DNA of 64,000 bases, from the NCBI RefSeq assembly GCF_018812025.1, contig NC_063053.1, positions 11,339,623-11,403,622 on the forward strand. Reading direction: 5' to 3'. Shown in pieces: positions 21,281-33,514 of this stretch (position 1 is its first letter; the number at the start of each line of letters is the position of its first letter). The translations under genes and the position numbers were made by a program. The notes under the pieces were generated by a model that did no database searches, was not told the DNA's origin, and was given only the letters and a program-made list of their open reading frames with translations. This stretch comes from Megalobrama amblycephala (Eukaryota; Chordata; Actinopteri; Cypriniformes; Xenocyprididae).

Positions 21281-22315
21281 TTGGCCTATGTATGTGTGTG
21301 TCTGAGAGATCAAGCGCCTGTTGGGGCCCATTTCTAACCCGTGCTAAATGGCTTCAAGAGTGTGTGAGCACATTAGTGTTAAAGGTCGTGTGTTTGCTAT
21401 GCTAACCTGTGACCTCTGGTCTATTACAGCAGCGCTCAGAGAGACAGAGACACACACAAGGTGCGTGACATCTCTAATGGACGTGCTCAGAAAGGGACTG
21501 TCCCAAGACAAGTTAATTATTAAACAAGACAAAACTGTGATCACACACACCCCTCATTAATGTACACACTCTATCATAATGGAAACGTCCACTGACTTGC
21601 ATTCATTTTCCGGCCCTAACCATTTCTGCGTGTTTATACTATCCTCAAGACATTGTTTCATACGTTTCTCACCTAAAGTCTGCTTCTCTCATTTTCTCTT
21701 TCACTCTTGATTCTATCTCTATTTATTCTCTAAGTTTTCCCCTAAGAAGCCAGACAGTTCCTTATTCTGAGTCATTTTTAAACATGTTTATATTATCAGT
21801 CACACTTTGTTATCAGAAATATTTGAGTCTGAAACCACAGGCAACATTTAGCAACGATTCGTTAATTTCTCACACTTCTGCTTCCTGGACGTTAGCCGCA
21901 AAACAGACAGACAGCCCATATTGTCTAGAACAGCCCACTGTGAGACCCAGAACTAGTTTGTATGATGATGATGATGATCATGTGTTTATAGTGGATAGTA
22001 AGTCCCTAGAGGGCCGAAGGCATGACAAATGACTGTCATGAATAGATCTGAGAGTGTTATGAACTTGCTTACTCTCACAAAGCCTCTATCAATCCTGGGT
22101 CATATTACTTTATCTCACAAAAATGCTCACACACATTTACCCAGCTATCCTCAGAGGAAAACGTTACAGCTCAGAAATTGCCATTTCGGAGCTCAGACTT
22201 AATGAGTTTTCAATTTTTTCAGTGAAGCATCGACTTTTTTTTAGATGTTTATCCTAAAAATCCTCCTAATAAAAATAGACCAAATGGATAGTAAATATGG
22301 ATAGTATAGCATATA
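21281..22315. other. Non-coding stretch, no gene seen
   Basis: Contains a short (ATG)n run near 21962. Overlapping opposite-strand open frames at 21344-21560 (about 70 codons each) have no recognisable domain. Confidence 0.55.
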
Positions 22316-22671
22316 CAGACATTTTTTATATTTTTGATATATTTTTACTAGTGGGTGCAGGACACTATAGTTGATTTATGTAAGTGAGGATAGCAAAATT
22401 AAGTAAACTGACATATTATACCCAAAAATTCTTCATTCAGTGGACTATCAGTAAAATTGATAAAGATTTGGAACCAAAAATTATTCAGACATTTTGACCT
22501 GACCATGTTTTGCTTAAGTGTTATCTGACATAATTAAGATTATTTTTTTCTGACACAGTTTAACTCTGAGATCTTGTCATATTTTATTACCATTTTTTTT
22601 TAACGATAATGAATAAACTGTATTAATGAATGAAATGTTCAAGGTGTCTGAATAATTTTTTGGTTTGACTG
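22316..22671. mobile_element. TA-flanked MITE, CAGTCAAACC family, left terminus damaged
   Basis: The right end, reverse-complemented, reads CAGTCAAACCAAAAAATTAT with TA outside (22672-22673). The left side begins CAGACATTTTTTATATTTTT; compared with the copy at 44262, about 21 terminal bases are missing there. The interior TTTTTACTAGTGGGTGCAGG is shared with that copy. TA plus CAGT ends suggest a Tc1/mariner-type MITE. Confidence 0.7.
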
Positions 22672-22682
22672 TATATTCACCA

Positions 22683-22719
22683 TATTATTATTATTATTAT
22701 TATTATTATTTTTTTTTTT
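22683..22719. repeat. (ATT)n followed by poly-T
   Basis: A trinucleotide run of about 27 bp followed by ten T residues. Confidence 0.95.
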
Positions 22720-23910
22720 AGACATTCTTGAGATCCCTTCTGCAAAATAAAAGCTTTCTTCTTTTAGATATATCATATGCTTTTGTGAAGGCAGTTTTTG
22801 AGTCAGGTACAAATTTGGCGGCAAAACATAGCCAAGTAAGCCCACACTCAGATACATCAACTTTCAGAAGAAGCAATTTTTCATCAGTGCAAACAAATTT
22901 ATGTGCATGCATGAATTTCTGTGCTTCACAATTTGCATGCTCCATTTTTTAATAAAGCAATAAAACACTTTTTTTAAAAAAACAAATACTTATATACACA
23001 TTTACCTAACTGCTGGTAGGTGTTGATTTAAAGATTGATGAAAGTTAAACAGGACAAAGAACTCAAACAGTGAGAGAGAAAGACGTGCAGCTGTCACAGG
23101 AGAGCGTGATATGGAGACACGGGGTTCCACCTGCTGGCAGACACAAATCAGACTGATGCTTCTGTATCTGAATCAGATTTGACAGCATGTAAACCATCAG
23201 AAGTAACTGACTCCATTCATCTGAGTTTACTTACATAAACATGTGAGTCCATGCATGTACAGTGAGTGAATTAATTAGTCAGTATTGTGCATCTGATAAA
23301 TGTTTGTGTGAGGAACATATCTGGGTCAGTGATATTAAGCTCATTCTTTGGCCCAGACCTATTAATAATATGAAATGAAATAATGAAATTATTTATGAAA
23401 TAAAAATATTAACATTAAAATGCATTTCATACACACAATCACTGCTACGAGGAAAACATTAGGTGTGTCCCTATTTGCGTACAGTAATTATGCACTATTC
23501 TATGCCGTTTTGCACAAACAGTCCAGTGCGTTCACACTTTAAAATTCTAGAAAAAATGCAAATACTTAAATGATGCTTAATCAATCTGAAAAAAAAAAAA
23601 AAAACCAGAAGTGTGGAATGTTGGACACTTCATGCTTCGCTTCATGTAGTTGAGGGGGAGGGGCAACAGACTCTGATGCTGGATGACAAAATAACCTTAT
23701 AAAACTCACACACTAAGCAGCAGGGTACAAAGTGCATAGTATTAGTGTAGTCGTTTGGGGAGCAACTTATTTTGATATAGTTTGTGGTTAAAAAAAGACA
23801 ATAAAAATAATTAAATAAATGAAGAAGACAATAAATAAATACATGCACACATAAAAATAAAAAGACAATAATAAAAAAATTAAGTTAATAACAATAAATA
23901 AATATTGTTA
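22720..23910. other. Non-coding stretch, no gene seen
   Basis: AT-rich with an A run near 23590. No element ends or exon were recognised. Confidence 0.55.
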
Positions 23911-23914
23911 TTAA

Positions 23915-25426
23915 AGGCTTATTTCACCCAAAAATTAAAATGATGTCATTAATTACTCACCCTCACTGTCGTTCCAACCCCGTAAAACTTTCGATCATCT
24001 TCGGAAAACAAATGAAGATATTTTTGATGAAATCTGAGAGCTCTCCGTCCTTCCATAGACAGATATGCAACTGACATTTTGATGCTTCAAAAAGTTCATA
24101 AGTGATCGTAAAACTCATCCATATGAATCGATCGCTTTATATGGAGAACAGATTTAATTTAGGCTTTAAGGGTGCTTTCACACCTGCCTCATTTAGTTCG
24201 GTTGAATCGTACCAGAGTTCGTTTCCCCCTTTGGTGCGGTTCGTTTGGGCAGGTGTGAAAGCAGCAATCACACTCGGGTGCGCACCAAAAGCGGACCAAA
24301 CAAGCGTACCGAGACCTGCTTGAAGAGGTGGTCTCGGTACGCTTTCAAACGAACTCTGGAGCGGTTCGCTTGAGATGTGAAAGCAATCCGACCCAGTTAA
24401 CGGACCAACGAACCAAATGATGTCATAATTCATGACGGGAAATTTGAAATAAAAAGCGGTAGTGTCTGATTCTGTGAGTGAGCACATTATTTACCATAGC
24501 TGAAAACCAACGAGCGCCTCTGTTGTGTATTTGCACTTCTCCGTGCGAGAATGCTGTCCCGACAAAGCCTTTCCCCGCTCTGCTTCATTATAAAATGTAT
24601 ATGGTCTCTCTCGACACACTGACAACAGTTCGCCTACTACTAGACAGCGCTGGGAAACCAGAGACGGACCGAGAGAAAAAGAGAGAGAGCGCGTTTGAAT
24701 TTGCCGCAGCATTAATATATGTAGTATAATTTAAAAGCGGGAAAGACGGCTAAATTTATAAAGTGTTTGCGTGTGTCTCGACAGTTACAAATAAAGCCAC
24801 AATAAACTCATGGAGCGAACTTGTCAATCATTATTTTGATGGCTGACGCAGAGAAAATTCTGACCAATAAGAGGACAGTTTTACTCGCATGTGACTTGCC
24901 TAACGCATTTTGGTACGCTTTGAAATGTTGCTATGTGAAAGCGAACCGAACCAAGAAAAAAAAGCAACATTGTAACAAATTTAGTCCCTGTTTCGGAACA
25001 AAACAAGCGATCCATAGGTGTGAAAACACCCTAACATTAATCAGCAAACATAAACAGAAGCTCAACCAAACCTGCTTGACACGCGAGAACAACCTCTTCC
25101 GGAAGCTCAAACGTGCTGTGTAACACACGAGAACGAACCTCATTGGTTCTCGCATGTCAAGCAAACATGCTTGAGCTTCCGTTTACCACAACTGATGTGT
25201 GAGTTGATGAGTGAATAAAAGCCTAAATTAAATCTGTTCCGATCTCTTCATGAACTTTTTGAAGCGTCAAAGTGTCGCTTGCGTAGCTGTCTATGGAGGG
25301 ATAGAAAGATCTCAGATTTCATCAAAAAGACTGTGTTCCGAAGATGAACGAAAGTACTAAGTGTTTGGAACGACATGAGTGTGAGTATTTAATGACATAA
25401 TTTTTATTTTTGGGTGGACTACCCCT
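23915..25426. mobile_element. TTAA foldback family, full-length, split by a TAA-flanked insertion
   Basis: TTAA flanks at 23911-23914 and 25427-25430. The left arm has CATTAATTACTCACCCTCAC and the right arm its inverted counterpart. Inner arms also mirror (GATTTAATTTAGGCTTTAA left; reverse complement near 25215-25240). The insert at 24170-25031 removed leaves about 650 bp. It belongs to the same family as 50318-50837, with different central sequence. Confidence 0.82.
24170..25031. mobile_element. 862-bp TAA-flanked element, GGGTGCTTTCACACC family
   Basis: The left end GGGTGCTTTCACACCTG and the reverse complement of the right end GGGTGTTTTCACACCTATG match. TAA flanks at 24167-24169 and 25032-25034. 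The interior is rich in inverted GAACCG/CGGTTC and ACGCTT motifs; a strong hairpin lies at 24308-24343 (GTACCGAGACC ... GGTCTCGGTAC). Open frames of 100-116 codons show no domain. A Harbinger-type non-autonomous element is the likely class. Confidence 0.82.
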
Positions 25427-25430
25427 TTAA

Positions 25431-27100
25431 GTTTTCTAAAAATAAATAGTGAAGGAGTGTTGTATTTGAACAACCTTTGTCCACCAAATCAAAGTCACTG
25501 TAACCAACATGCAGGAAGTCATTTTACTGTCATGTAAAACCATACAACAAGAAATTACATCACACAGAGTACTCATAACTGTGTGTCAAGGTCAGTGAGT
25601 TTTTTTTTTATATATAAAACAAAGTTAGTTTAGGTTGTCAAATGATAAAACAAGATCAATTACATGATGTTTTATAATTTGACATCATGAATTTAAAATA
25701 AAAATCCATGTAAATCTTCTCATTATCTTAGACGTCCTTGTCTTTAACCCACTTGGCCATACCAGCACATGTGATGTTGTTGCACCATATGACTGAGTGC
25801 TTTGTGTTATTACATGTTTACAGAGACATTTGACATCACTAATAGCTGTGTGTGTGTGTCTATTAGACCATTTGAGATGTGTCACTAATGGCTCATGTGG
25901 AGTCCCTCCTCACCCAATGACCTATCACGTCCCTGAACGAACATCATCTGTCACTTTTCCCTCTCTATCTCTCCCCTTCTCTCTCCCTCCTCCTGCGGGA
26001 GTTGTGCTGCAGTTCTGTCGGTAACCTCTGGGGTCAGATTGAATATATACTCTCATAAACAACATCTATTATTCACCAGCTGACACTGATCCTCAGCCTC
26101 GTCTCCGGGAATGGCAGTCCGTCAAAGCATGAAATATATCCATCTGTCTGTCCGCAGTCTTTCATTAGGCATATCAATAAAAATCTGCCTCTGTTCTATT
26201 TAACCGAGCGCACACGTTCCATCTCAGTGTTATTGAAATGATGCGTTTCTTCCTGCATAACTGTCTGATGTCATTTGTATCATTCTTCAAATATGTTCAA
26301 GGATTTTCAATAAATAACATGAAAGATAAAGTGTAGAAACGGATACATAAATGCTCAGATTCTTTGTTACTTTTGGATGCTGGTGTCCTTTCCGGGCTTC
26401 TTAACTACCCATGCTGATTAACCAAAGTTAAAAAAAAAAATGTGCGTAGGATTTACTTTGAAACTTTTTTACAGAGTGTGAACAGCCCCAAATCTGCATT
26501 GATACTGATACCTTGAAAGTAATCAGCAGATCTATTACAAGAATTTTCTACCTGTCTCACATTTGGTGCAAAAACTAAAACATATGTGTTATTTTTTTAT
26601 GTCTATCTTTTGAACTAATCAAATGACACCCTTTCTCCTTCCTCGGGGAAATGATGTCATGTATTCCCATTAAATACATTCTCTATGGCTTGTGTGTATT
26701 CATATACTGGGAGAAATCCCCCCTAAACAACACCAATACATTATTTACTCACCCAACGCTCCTTTATTCACCAGAACCTTCATTAGCCAAGGATAATGTC
26801 ACTACACAATGCTGGTCTTTCTGGCCCTGCTCTTTGTACAGGTCTTCATGTGTTTGGCCCATAATCCATTAGATCCCTCTGAGGGCTTATTACGCAGAAC
26901 TCTAATGCACATGCACATGGCTTACAGATGAGGAGGGCCTGTCTGTGCTTCTCAGGGGCTTTCCCGTCATTTTCTTTGGGGAAAAGATGAAATGAGGAAA
27001 GACAGAGTTTGTGTGAGAAAAAGGCCTGAATCAAGATAAGGAAAAATAAAGCTTCCAGCAAACAGTTTTGTATATAAGTTTTGGTAAAGAAAGTAAAAAA
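25431..27100. other. Non-coding stretch, no gene seen
   Basis: A short (GT)n run lies near 25847-25860 and a CT-rich tract near 25960-26000. Nothing coding was recognised. Confidence 0.55.
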
Positions 27101-27104
27101 ATAA

Positions 27105-27530
27105 ATTAATACTTTATTCAACTTTATTACATTTAAATGATCAAAAGTGGCAGTAAAGATATTTATAATGTTATAAAGATTTCTATTTCAAATAAATGCT
27201 GATCTTTTGAACTTTCTATTCATCAAAGAACACTGAAACAAAATGTGTTTCCACAAAAATATTAAGCAGCACAACTGTTTTCAACATTGATGATAATTAT
27301 CAGAAATGTTTCTTGAGCAGGAAATCATCATCATAGAGTGATTTCTGAAGGATCATGTGACACTAAAGACTAGAGTAATGATGCTGAAAATTCAGCTGTG
27401 CCATAGCGATAAATTACATTTCAAAATATATTCAAATATATTAAAACAAAACACTTTAAACTGTAATAATATTTCACAATATTACTGTTTTTACTTTATT
27501 TTTGATCAAATAAATGCAGTCTTTTAAAAA
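27105..27530 (-). repeat. ~430-bp dispersed repeat, copy 1 of 4 (reverse orientation)
   Basis: The core GAAGGATCATGTGACACT and ATGATGCTGAAAATTCAGC appears here inverted relative to the copies at 35225, 54443 and 57255. Those end in TACTGACCCCAAAC plus a TTTTGAA(C/T)(A/G)GTAG-type terminus, which this copy lacks. The terminus with TA suggests a Tc1-type MITE, but this is not proven. Confidence 0.75.
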
Positions 27531-27734
27531 AATCTTACCAAACCCTAACTTATAAATTATATATGTGTTTTGTGTATACAATAATGTATTTTTAAATTAT
27601 TTTAAGCCCATTTACCCCCAAATTCTCATTACATCACTGCAGCAGTGCATCTGGACATTTAAATTTGATTTTTTTTTTTTTTTGTAATTCCAATTACTCA
27701 GTGGCATTTTTGATAACTGTAATACTTTATTTAT

Positions 27735-29162
27735 TAGGGCTATGTATTGGCAAGGGCTTCACAATACGATACATATCACAATACATGGGTCATGGTACAA
27801 TATATCATGATATATTGCGATATAATACATATTGTGATATACTTTTATATACAGTTGTGCACAAAAGTTTACATACCCCTTGCAGAATCTGCAAAATGTT
27901 AATTATTTTAACAAAATAAGAGGGATCATGCAAAATGTGTGTTATTTTTTATTTAGCACTGTGCTGAATAAGATATTTTGCATAAAAGATGTTTACATAT
28001 AGTCAAAAAAATAGCTGAATTTATAAAAATGCCCGTTCAAAAATTTACACACCCTTGATTCTTAATACTGTGTGTGATTATCTAGATAATCCATGACTGT
28101 TTTTATGATTTGTGATGGTTGTTTATGAGTCTCTTGTTTGTCCTGAACAGTTAAACTGCCCAACATTCTTCAGAAAAATCCTCCAGGTCCTGCAAATTCT
28201 TCAGTTTTCCATCATCTTTTGCATATTTGAACCCTTTCCAGCAGTGACTGTGTGATTTTGAGATCCATCTTTTCACACTGAGGACGACTGAGGGAATCAA
28301 ACACAACTATTAAAAAAGGTTCAAACATTCACTGATGCTCCAGAAGAAAACATGATGCATTAAGAACCGGGGGGTGATTAAGAACCACTAAGAATCAAGG
28401 GCATGTAAATTTTTTATATAAAAAATAGCTGAAAAAATAGACTATATGTAAACAACTTTTATGCAAAATATCTTATTCAGGACAGTACTAAATAAAAAAG
28501 AACACACATTTTGCATGATACCTCTTATTTTGTTAAAATAATTAACATTTTGCAGATTCTGCAAGGGGTATGTAAACTTTTGAGCACAACTGTGTATATA
28601 TATATATTATATATTATATTAAGTGTTATATTATATTATATATATATTATTAGCAAAGGTATTTGTATTGTACAGTCTCAATGAACAGTGAACACACTGA
28701 AATATATGAAGCGCATATTGTGTAACTGAACAATTTTAACTAAAGATGTAGATGCCACAAAAATCATATAAAAATAAATTGTATTAAGTATACAAAATTT
28801 ATAAAGCTAGCTGAAATAGTATTGTAATAAGTGGAATAGAGGTGTGGCCCCTTTAAGAATGAACATTCTCTACTATACTGTCTACATTGAATGTGTGCCG
28901 TGAATACCGCATATGTGGGTATATGTCATTTTCTGTTGCTCATTTAAGTTGTTTTAGTTTAATAAGTATCGCTGTTGACAGCGGGACGTTTGTGGAAGAC
29001 AGTTATACGAGTTCATCTTGAGGTTGGAATAAAACAAGAAAATGGTCCTGTGAGTTAGATTGTTCACTGCTGTAGCTCGAGTTATATGTTATGGTCGATA
29101 GTAGAGGTTGGTATATCGATCGATAATCGATACAGCTGTATCAATATTTCTGCACATCCCTA
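27735..29162. mobile_element. Outer inverted-repeat element around a palindromic MITE
   Basis: The left end TAGGGCTATGTATTGG and the reverse complement of the right end TAGGGATGTGCAGAAATATT are similar. Subterminal sequences on both sides are rich in CGATA/GATATAT motifs (ACGATACATATCACAATACA left; TCGATCGATAATCGATACAG right). No clear target duplication is seen. I suspect a hAT-type element, with limited support. Confidence 0.45.
27852..28592. mobile_element. 741-bp near-perfect palindromic Tc1-type MITE
   Basis: The left end CAGTTGTGCACAAAAGTTTA and the reverse complement of the right end CAGTTGTGCTCAAAAGTTTA begin arms of about 215 bp that match at nearly every position. TA adjoins the left end (27850-27851) and TG-TA follows the right. 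The ends resemble those of fish Tc1-like elements. The centre (about 28080-28370) carries no open frame. Confidence 0.85.
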
Positions 29163-29347
29163 GTATATCTAGGAATTACACAAAATATTTATAAAAAATA
29201 ATGTTTTTTTTTTTACACAAACACAAGTGATGCATAAATACTTAAATATGCATTACAGAAATGAAAATCTGTGCCGAATGCAATTTTCATGACATGTCAT
29301 TGCGGCCTTTAAATTGCCAGTGCATAGCATCAGGACTGTGGGTATTT

Positions 29348-30123
29348 AGTACTGCCACCAAAACTTAGACTAAGTCGAGACCAAGACCATTGTATGTTGA
29401 AACCAAGACAAGACCAGGGGCCAGTTGCATAAACCAAGCCTCTTTTTTAAGACTCTGTCTTAAGAACTAGTTTGACCATCTAGCCGTTAATCAGTCTTAC
29501 TTTTCCAATTAAAATTAGACTGATCTACCTTTTTATGTGACTGCCTTTAAAAAAAGTCTTGAAGAAAAAATTTAGATGACTAACTTTTAAGACAGGTCTT
29601 TGTTTATGCAACTGGCCAGAGGACTTTGAGGGGTTGAGACCAAGACCAAAGCAGGGCGAGACCAGCACTCCTTAAATCCATCTAAAAGATCCACCCAAAT
29701 GATAAGATGCTATATAGAGCTGCTACCAATCAAATCAGTAACAACAAAGTTCATCTTTGCACAGCAGAGGTGGCACAGAAGTTGCATCTGAATTGGTACA
29801 ATTAAACAATTAAAACATGCATAAATAATGTTGAGATAAATGGTGTGCACAATTGCTTAATTATAGCATATCTTATAATATAAAATCAAGATCTCATTCA
29901 TTTCTGACCCAGCACAACAGTAACAACAGAAATCAAATTGGAAGTTATTTATTGCATTTAAAGCAGGACATTTTACATCCAATCACATTAATGATGTTAA
30001 CAAATAAATCAGACAATGCACAGTTGTGGTCTTGACCAATCTTGAAATAAAACCCCAAGTCCTCTTAGTCTGAGACCGAGACAAGACTGAGTACAAATGG
30101 TCTGGAGTACTACAACACTAGTA
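29348..30123. mobile_element. GAGACCAAGACC-rich element, probable inverted ends
   Basis: The left AGTACTGCCACC ... AGACTAAGTCGAGACC is loosely mirrored by the right AGTCTGAGACCGAGACAAGA ... GGAGTACTACAACACTAGTA. The interior has scattered GACCAAGACCA units. It is interrupted by the MITE at 29419-29617. The ends are tentative. Confidence 0.45.
29419..29617. mobile_element. 199-bp foldback MITE, GGCCAGTTGCATAAAC ends
   Basis: The left GGCCAGTTGCATAAACCAAG and the reverse complement of the right GGCCAGTTGCATAAACAAAG are nearly identical. Inner blocks (TTAAGACTCTGTCTTAAG left, TTTTAAGACAGGTCTTTG right) fold further. The target duplication is not clear. Confidence 0.75.
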
Positions 30124-31106
30124 CTTAGTGAATATATAACAATGTTATTTGGGCTGAAATACCTTCAGTGATTCTGCCCCTGTGAGGCCTCCATTACAAA
30201 CTGCTCTCCCTTGGACAGCTTACACTGAAGCTGCTGAGACACACCCGGGGCTTTCTGGTCCTCACGCTTACTGTCGGCAGCACGAGATTCGGCAATCACT
30301 TCCACATGTGACAGCCATCAAAAGCCACGAGAGCAGCAGTTCTCCAATTGGATCTCATTAAGAGCGGAAGCCAAAGCTGGCGTGGGGGTACGAGCCTTAC
30401 ATAAGCGAGACCTGGAGGATGGAGCGAACATCACTCTTTGGTTAAAGGGTGGAGAGCAATTGCACACTTTGAAAAACTGCTGTTTCTACTCTGCAAGTTA
30501 TTGTGACACGAACCTGTGCAAACATACATTTACAAAGAGCAAAACCTTGACCTGCGAAGAATGGTGGCTAATGCAGAGCAGATGGGAGCTCTCTTTCTCT
30601 CTCTCTGTCTCTCTCTCTCTTACACTCACACACACCTTTCAGTCTGTTTTTATCTCTCTTTTATGTGATCCATCAACACCTGTTGCTATAAAGCAACAGC
30701 ATTTTGTGGTTCGCGGGGTGAACTGCTGCAAGTAACTCAGTCCAGAACAGAGTAGCGGACTCATAAATCAATTCCTCTGCATGAAACACATCCTAAGAGA
30801 GGACTAATGGGTACAGTATGGATGGTGTTAAAGAAAAATAAATCACGCTGTTATAAAGTTATGAAATTCAGGTGATAAATGCAATGGTGAGACAGTTGCT
30901 GTTTCCATCTGATATATTAACTACTGGCTGGTCTTACTCAGGCCTTACTAAGGCATTTACTTCTGGAGGACACAGACTGGCTATATTGTTTGTTGTATTT
31001 TGCATTCACAACATGCAGAAATCACCAACTTAAATTAACAAGTTCTACCCACTTTCTTAGCTGCAAATCACTATAGCTAGAGTCCCCATAGAAACAAGAT
31101 CATACG
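30124..31106. other. Non-coding stretch, CT microsatellite inside
   Basis: A CT run lies at about 30595-30620. The segment 30165-30440 is GC-richer and looks single-copy. A 117-codon frame (30382-30735) crosses the CT run and has no domain. Confidence 0.55.
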
Positions 31107-31470
31107 CTGTGTCTGAAATCGCATACTGTCTGAAAAGTAACTACATTTGTATTTGAATGGACTTTGTGACTGTTAGAAAAAGTACACTCTATATATTATT
31201 AATGTGGGTAGTATGAAGGAATTTGGACATACAATATCCGCCATGTTGTTATTGTCATAGGGCATCAGTTGCATCGCTTCACTGCCATTCAAAAATCCTC
31301 TCCTGTGGCCTCATGGGATAGTAAAGTGTCCATCGAATCCGCACTTCAGAATCTTGCTGGAAGTAGTAGGTAATCCAAGGACTTTTCGCCTACTGTTTTT
31401 CCATTAATATGTATTGTATGTACTACATACTACTACAGTAGAGAAGTATTCAATTTAAGACGGAGCAATA
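31107..31470. mobile_element. Degenerate inverted-repeat element (GTGTCTGAAATCGCATACT)
   Basis: The left CTGTGTCTGAAATCGCATAC and the reverse complement of the right CTCCGTCTTAAATTGAATAC are similar but diverged; further AGTATG/CATACT motifs mirror each other inside. I associate this with a common fish repeat of this type. No target duplication could be read. Confidence 0.5.
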
Positions 31471-31984
31471 GTTTCAGTAGTCAGATGTTTGACTATCAGC
31501 ATGAATTCTGGTCTAGTTTGCAGTCTCACTCTCTCAGAAAAAGTCCAACTTTAAAAAAAAAACAAAAAAACAATAACAATTTGTTTTCATTTTTTAGACT
31601 TCGTCTAGGTGTGGGGTACTTGACACAACATTTATAGAAGCAGAAATGTGTATAGATTTTGTAATCATAACTTTTGTATGTCCAAAACAAAGCTCTGAAT
31701 ATCATTCAAAGATCTGATTCCACTAACCTGGAGAACAAAATCCAATCTAGTTCTTCCTCAGAAGTGCTCACTGTATCAGCTCAGTAGCTTGTAAGCACGA
31801 CTTTGTATCAAGGTGAACTGATGAACATCCAACCAATCCGATTGGATCTGATGAATTTCAGTCAGTACTTGTGTGCGTCAATCAGCGCTTGGGCTGTGGG
31901 TGGTCCAAGGGTGTGCAATTTGTGTCTGAGACTAACAGAGCCCCTAGATGTAAACACAATTACACTTAATTATTAAAGCAATTT

Positions 31985-32560
31985 TCATGTAACTCCCATT
32001 ATTCTCAAGGGTGATTCTAATTATTGTAATACAGTTTTGTTATTAAATTACATAAAAAAATAAAAATACCATATTACATAAAAATATATTTATTTAAATA
32101 TTGTATTATAATTCTTTTTTTTGTTTGTTTTTGTAATTCCCATTATTCTCAATGGTGATTCTGAGCAGAGTTTTATTAAATTACTAATATTGATATTAAA
32201 TAAAAATATTGTATTACATAAACATGATAAAAATATTATTTTAATTATTTTTTAATATTAATATCTTTTAACACTTTATTTTGTCATTCTACTGACTATA
32301 AGTAACTTTGCAACTTATTCTACTAACTCTAAACTAACAGTCTATTAATACTCTAATGACTGGTAGTTGACATGTAGTTGCAATGTATACTAGCCTAACT
32401 ATATCTACTTATAATAGTAGTGGACCATCAAAATAAAGTGTATTTTAAAATGCTGTATTATAATTTTATATATATATTTTTATATAAATTTTTTTTTTTT
32501 TAAATTCCTATTGTTTGCAATGGTGATTCTGATTACTGTAATACAGTATAATATATAAAA
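31985..32560. repeat. Three-copy imperfect tandem repeat
   Basis: Copies start near 31990, 32133 and 32501, each with a TTCCCATTATTCTCAA...GGTGATTCT core (third copy TTCCTATTGTTTGCAATGGT). The gap between copies 2 and 3 contains the element at 32271-32441. Confidence 0.7.
32271..32441. mobile_element. 171-bp element with ACACTTTATTTTG inverted ends
   Basis: The left ACACTTTATTTTGTCATTCT and the reverse complement of the right ACACTTTATTTTGATGGTCC are clear inverted ends. The interior ACTAACTCTAAACTAACAGT resembles a widespread fish repeat. No open frame. Confidence 0.7.
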
Positions 32561-33324
32561 ATGTAAACTCATGCATAATGCAAGACAAGTATCTGGCCAC
32601 CATGGCATCCCTTGGTAGAAATATGTCAAAATGTTTGCCTAGTTCTAGTTTGCGGTGGTTGCAGGTTCAACACTCTCTCATAAGAAAACGTCACTCTGCT
32701 GTCTTATTCGGTTTGTTTCTTAGGATTTTACCAGAACTTTTCCCAGGACTTAACCCAAAGCTAAATTTTTGCAAGTGGACATGCTTTTTCACTGTTAGTC
32801 TCTAAAAATGACAAAAGCACCATAACAGTCACCAATTCTACTTGGGCGCTATATTCAAAGTCTTCTGAAGCCGTACAATAGTCCACAATGTGTAAGTGTA
32901 CGGCACATGGGACCACTGGATAGGAGGGTCACTAACATTCATGATCTAGTCATTTAACCTCACTCTGTCATGACAAGTAAATGGGTGTGTTTGTAATATT
33001 TTGGCTTGGTGGATGGATGGGTTGCCAGAACCACAGGAATGGGACCACCCAGAACACTGGCAGGACACTGGCTGGAGATCAGGAGAACTGAGGGCAAGCT
33101 GTACCCGGGGCGGTGCTGTGAGTGTGTGTTCGCTCACACGTGTACAGTATGTGGTGTTAGAAGTGTGTGTGAATGGATGTTCCATTTGTGGAGAGGAGAT
33201 ATTTTTAGTCAGTGGTTCTCCTCAGATATGTGTGATTTCACCACTGGGTGAAATAAAACACATTTAGTGAAAAATCTAAAGGGGTCATTGAAGGAAAGGG
33301 CTGTTCGTTTCAATTCATATACTG
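32561..33324. other. Non-coding stretch, no gene seen
   Basis: Open frames of 75-88 codons (32578-32805, 33001-33267) show no domain or splice context. Confidence 0.5.
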
Positions 33325-33460
33325 AAAAAAATGTGGCGTTGAAACAATTTTCAATCAGAAATTACTAGTAAATTGACAATTAATTACAAAGAAACAGCAA
33401 GTGAAGTAGAAAGACTCAAATAGTATTTTCTTGTAAAACATACTCTAATAATCTTTGTTT
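33325..33460. repeat. Dispersed repeat, copy 2 of 2
   Basis: Counterpart of 12853-12985 in the same orientation, with shared ACTGAAAAA, CAGAAATT-CTAGTAAATT and TATTTTCTT-TAAA-CATA blocks. Confidence 0.6.
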
Positions 33461-33514
33461 TTGGCAACTTAGATTTACATACTGTACTACATTACATACT
33501 GTAATATATCTTAA

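Noticed and set aside
24137..24487. 116-codon minus-strand frame as a gene
   Set aside because: It spans the end and interior of a TAA-flanked non-autonomous element and has no domain.
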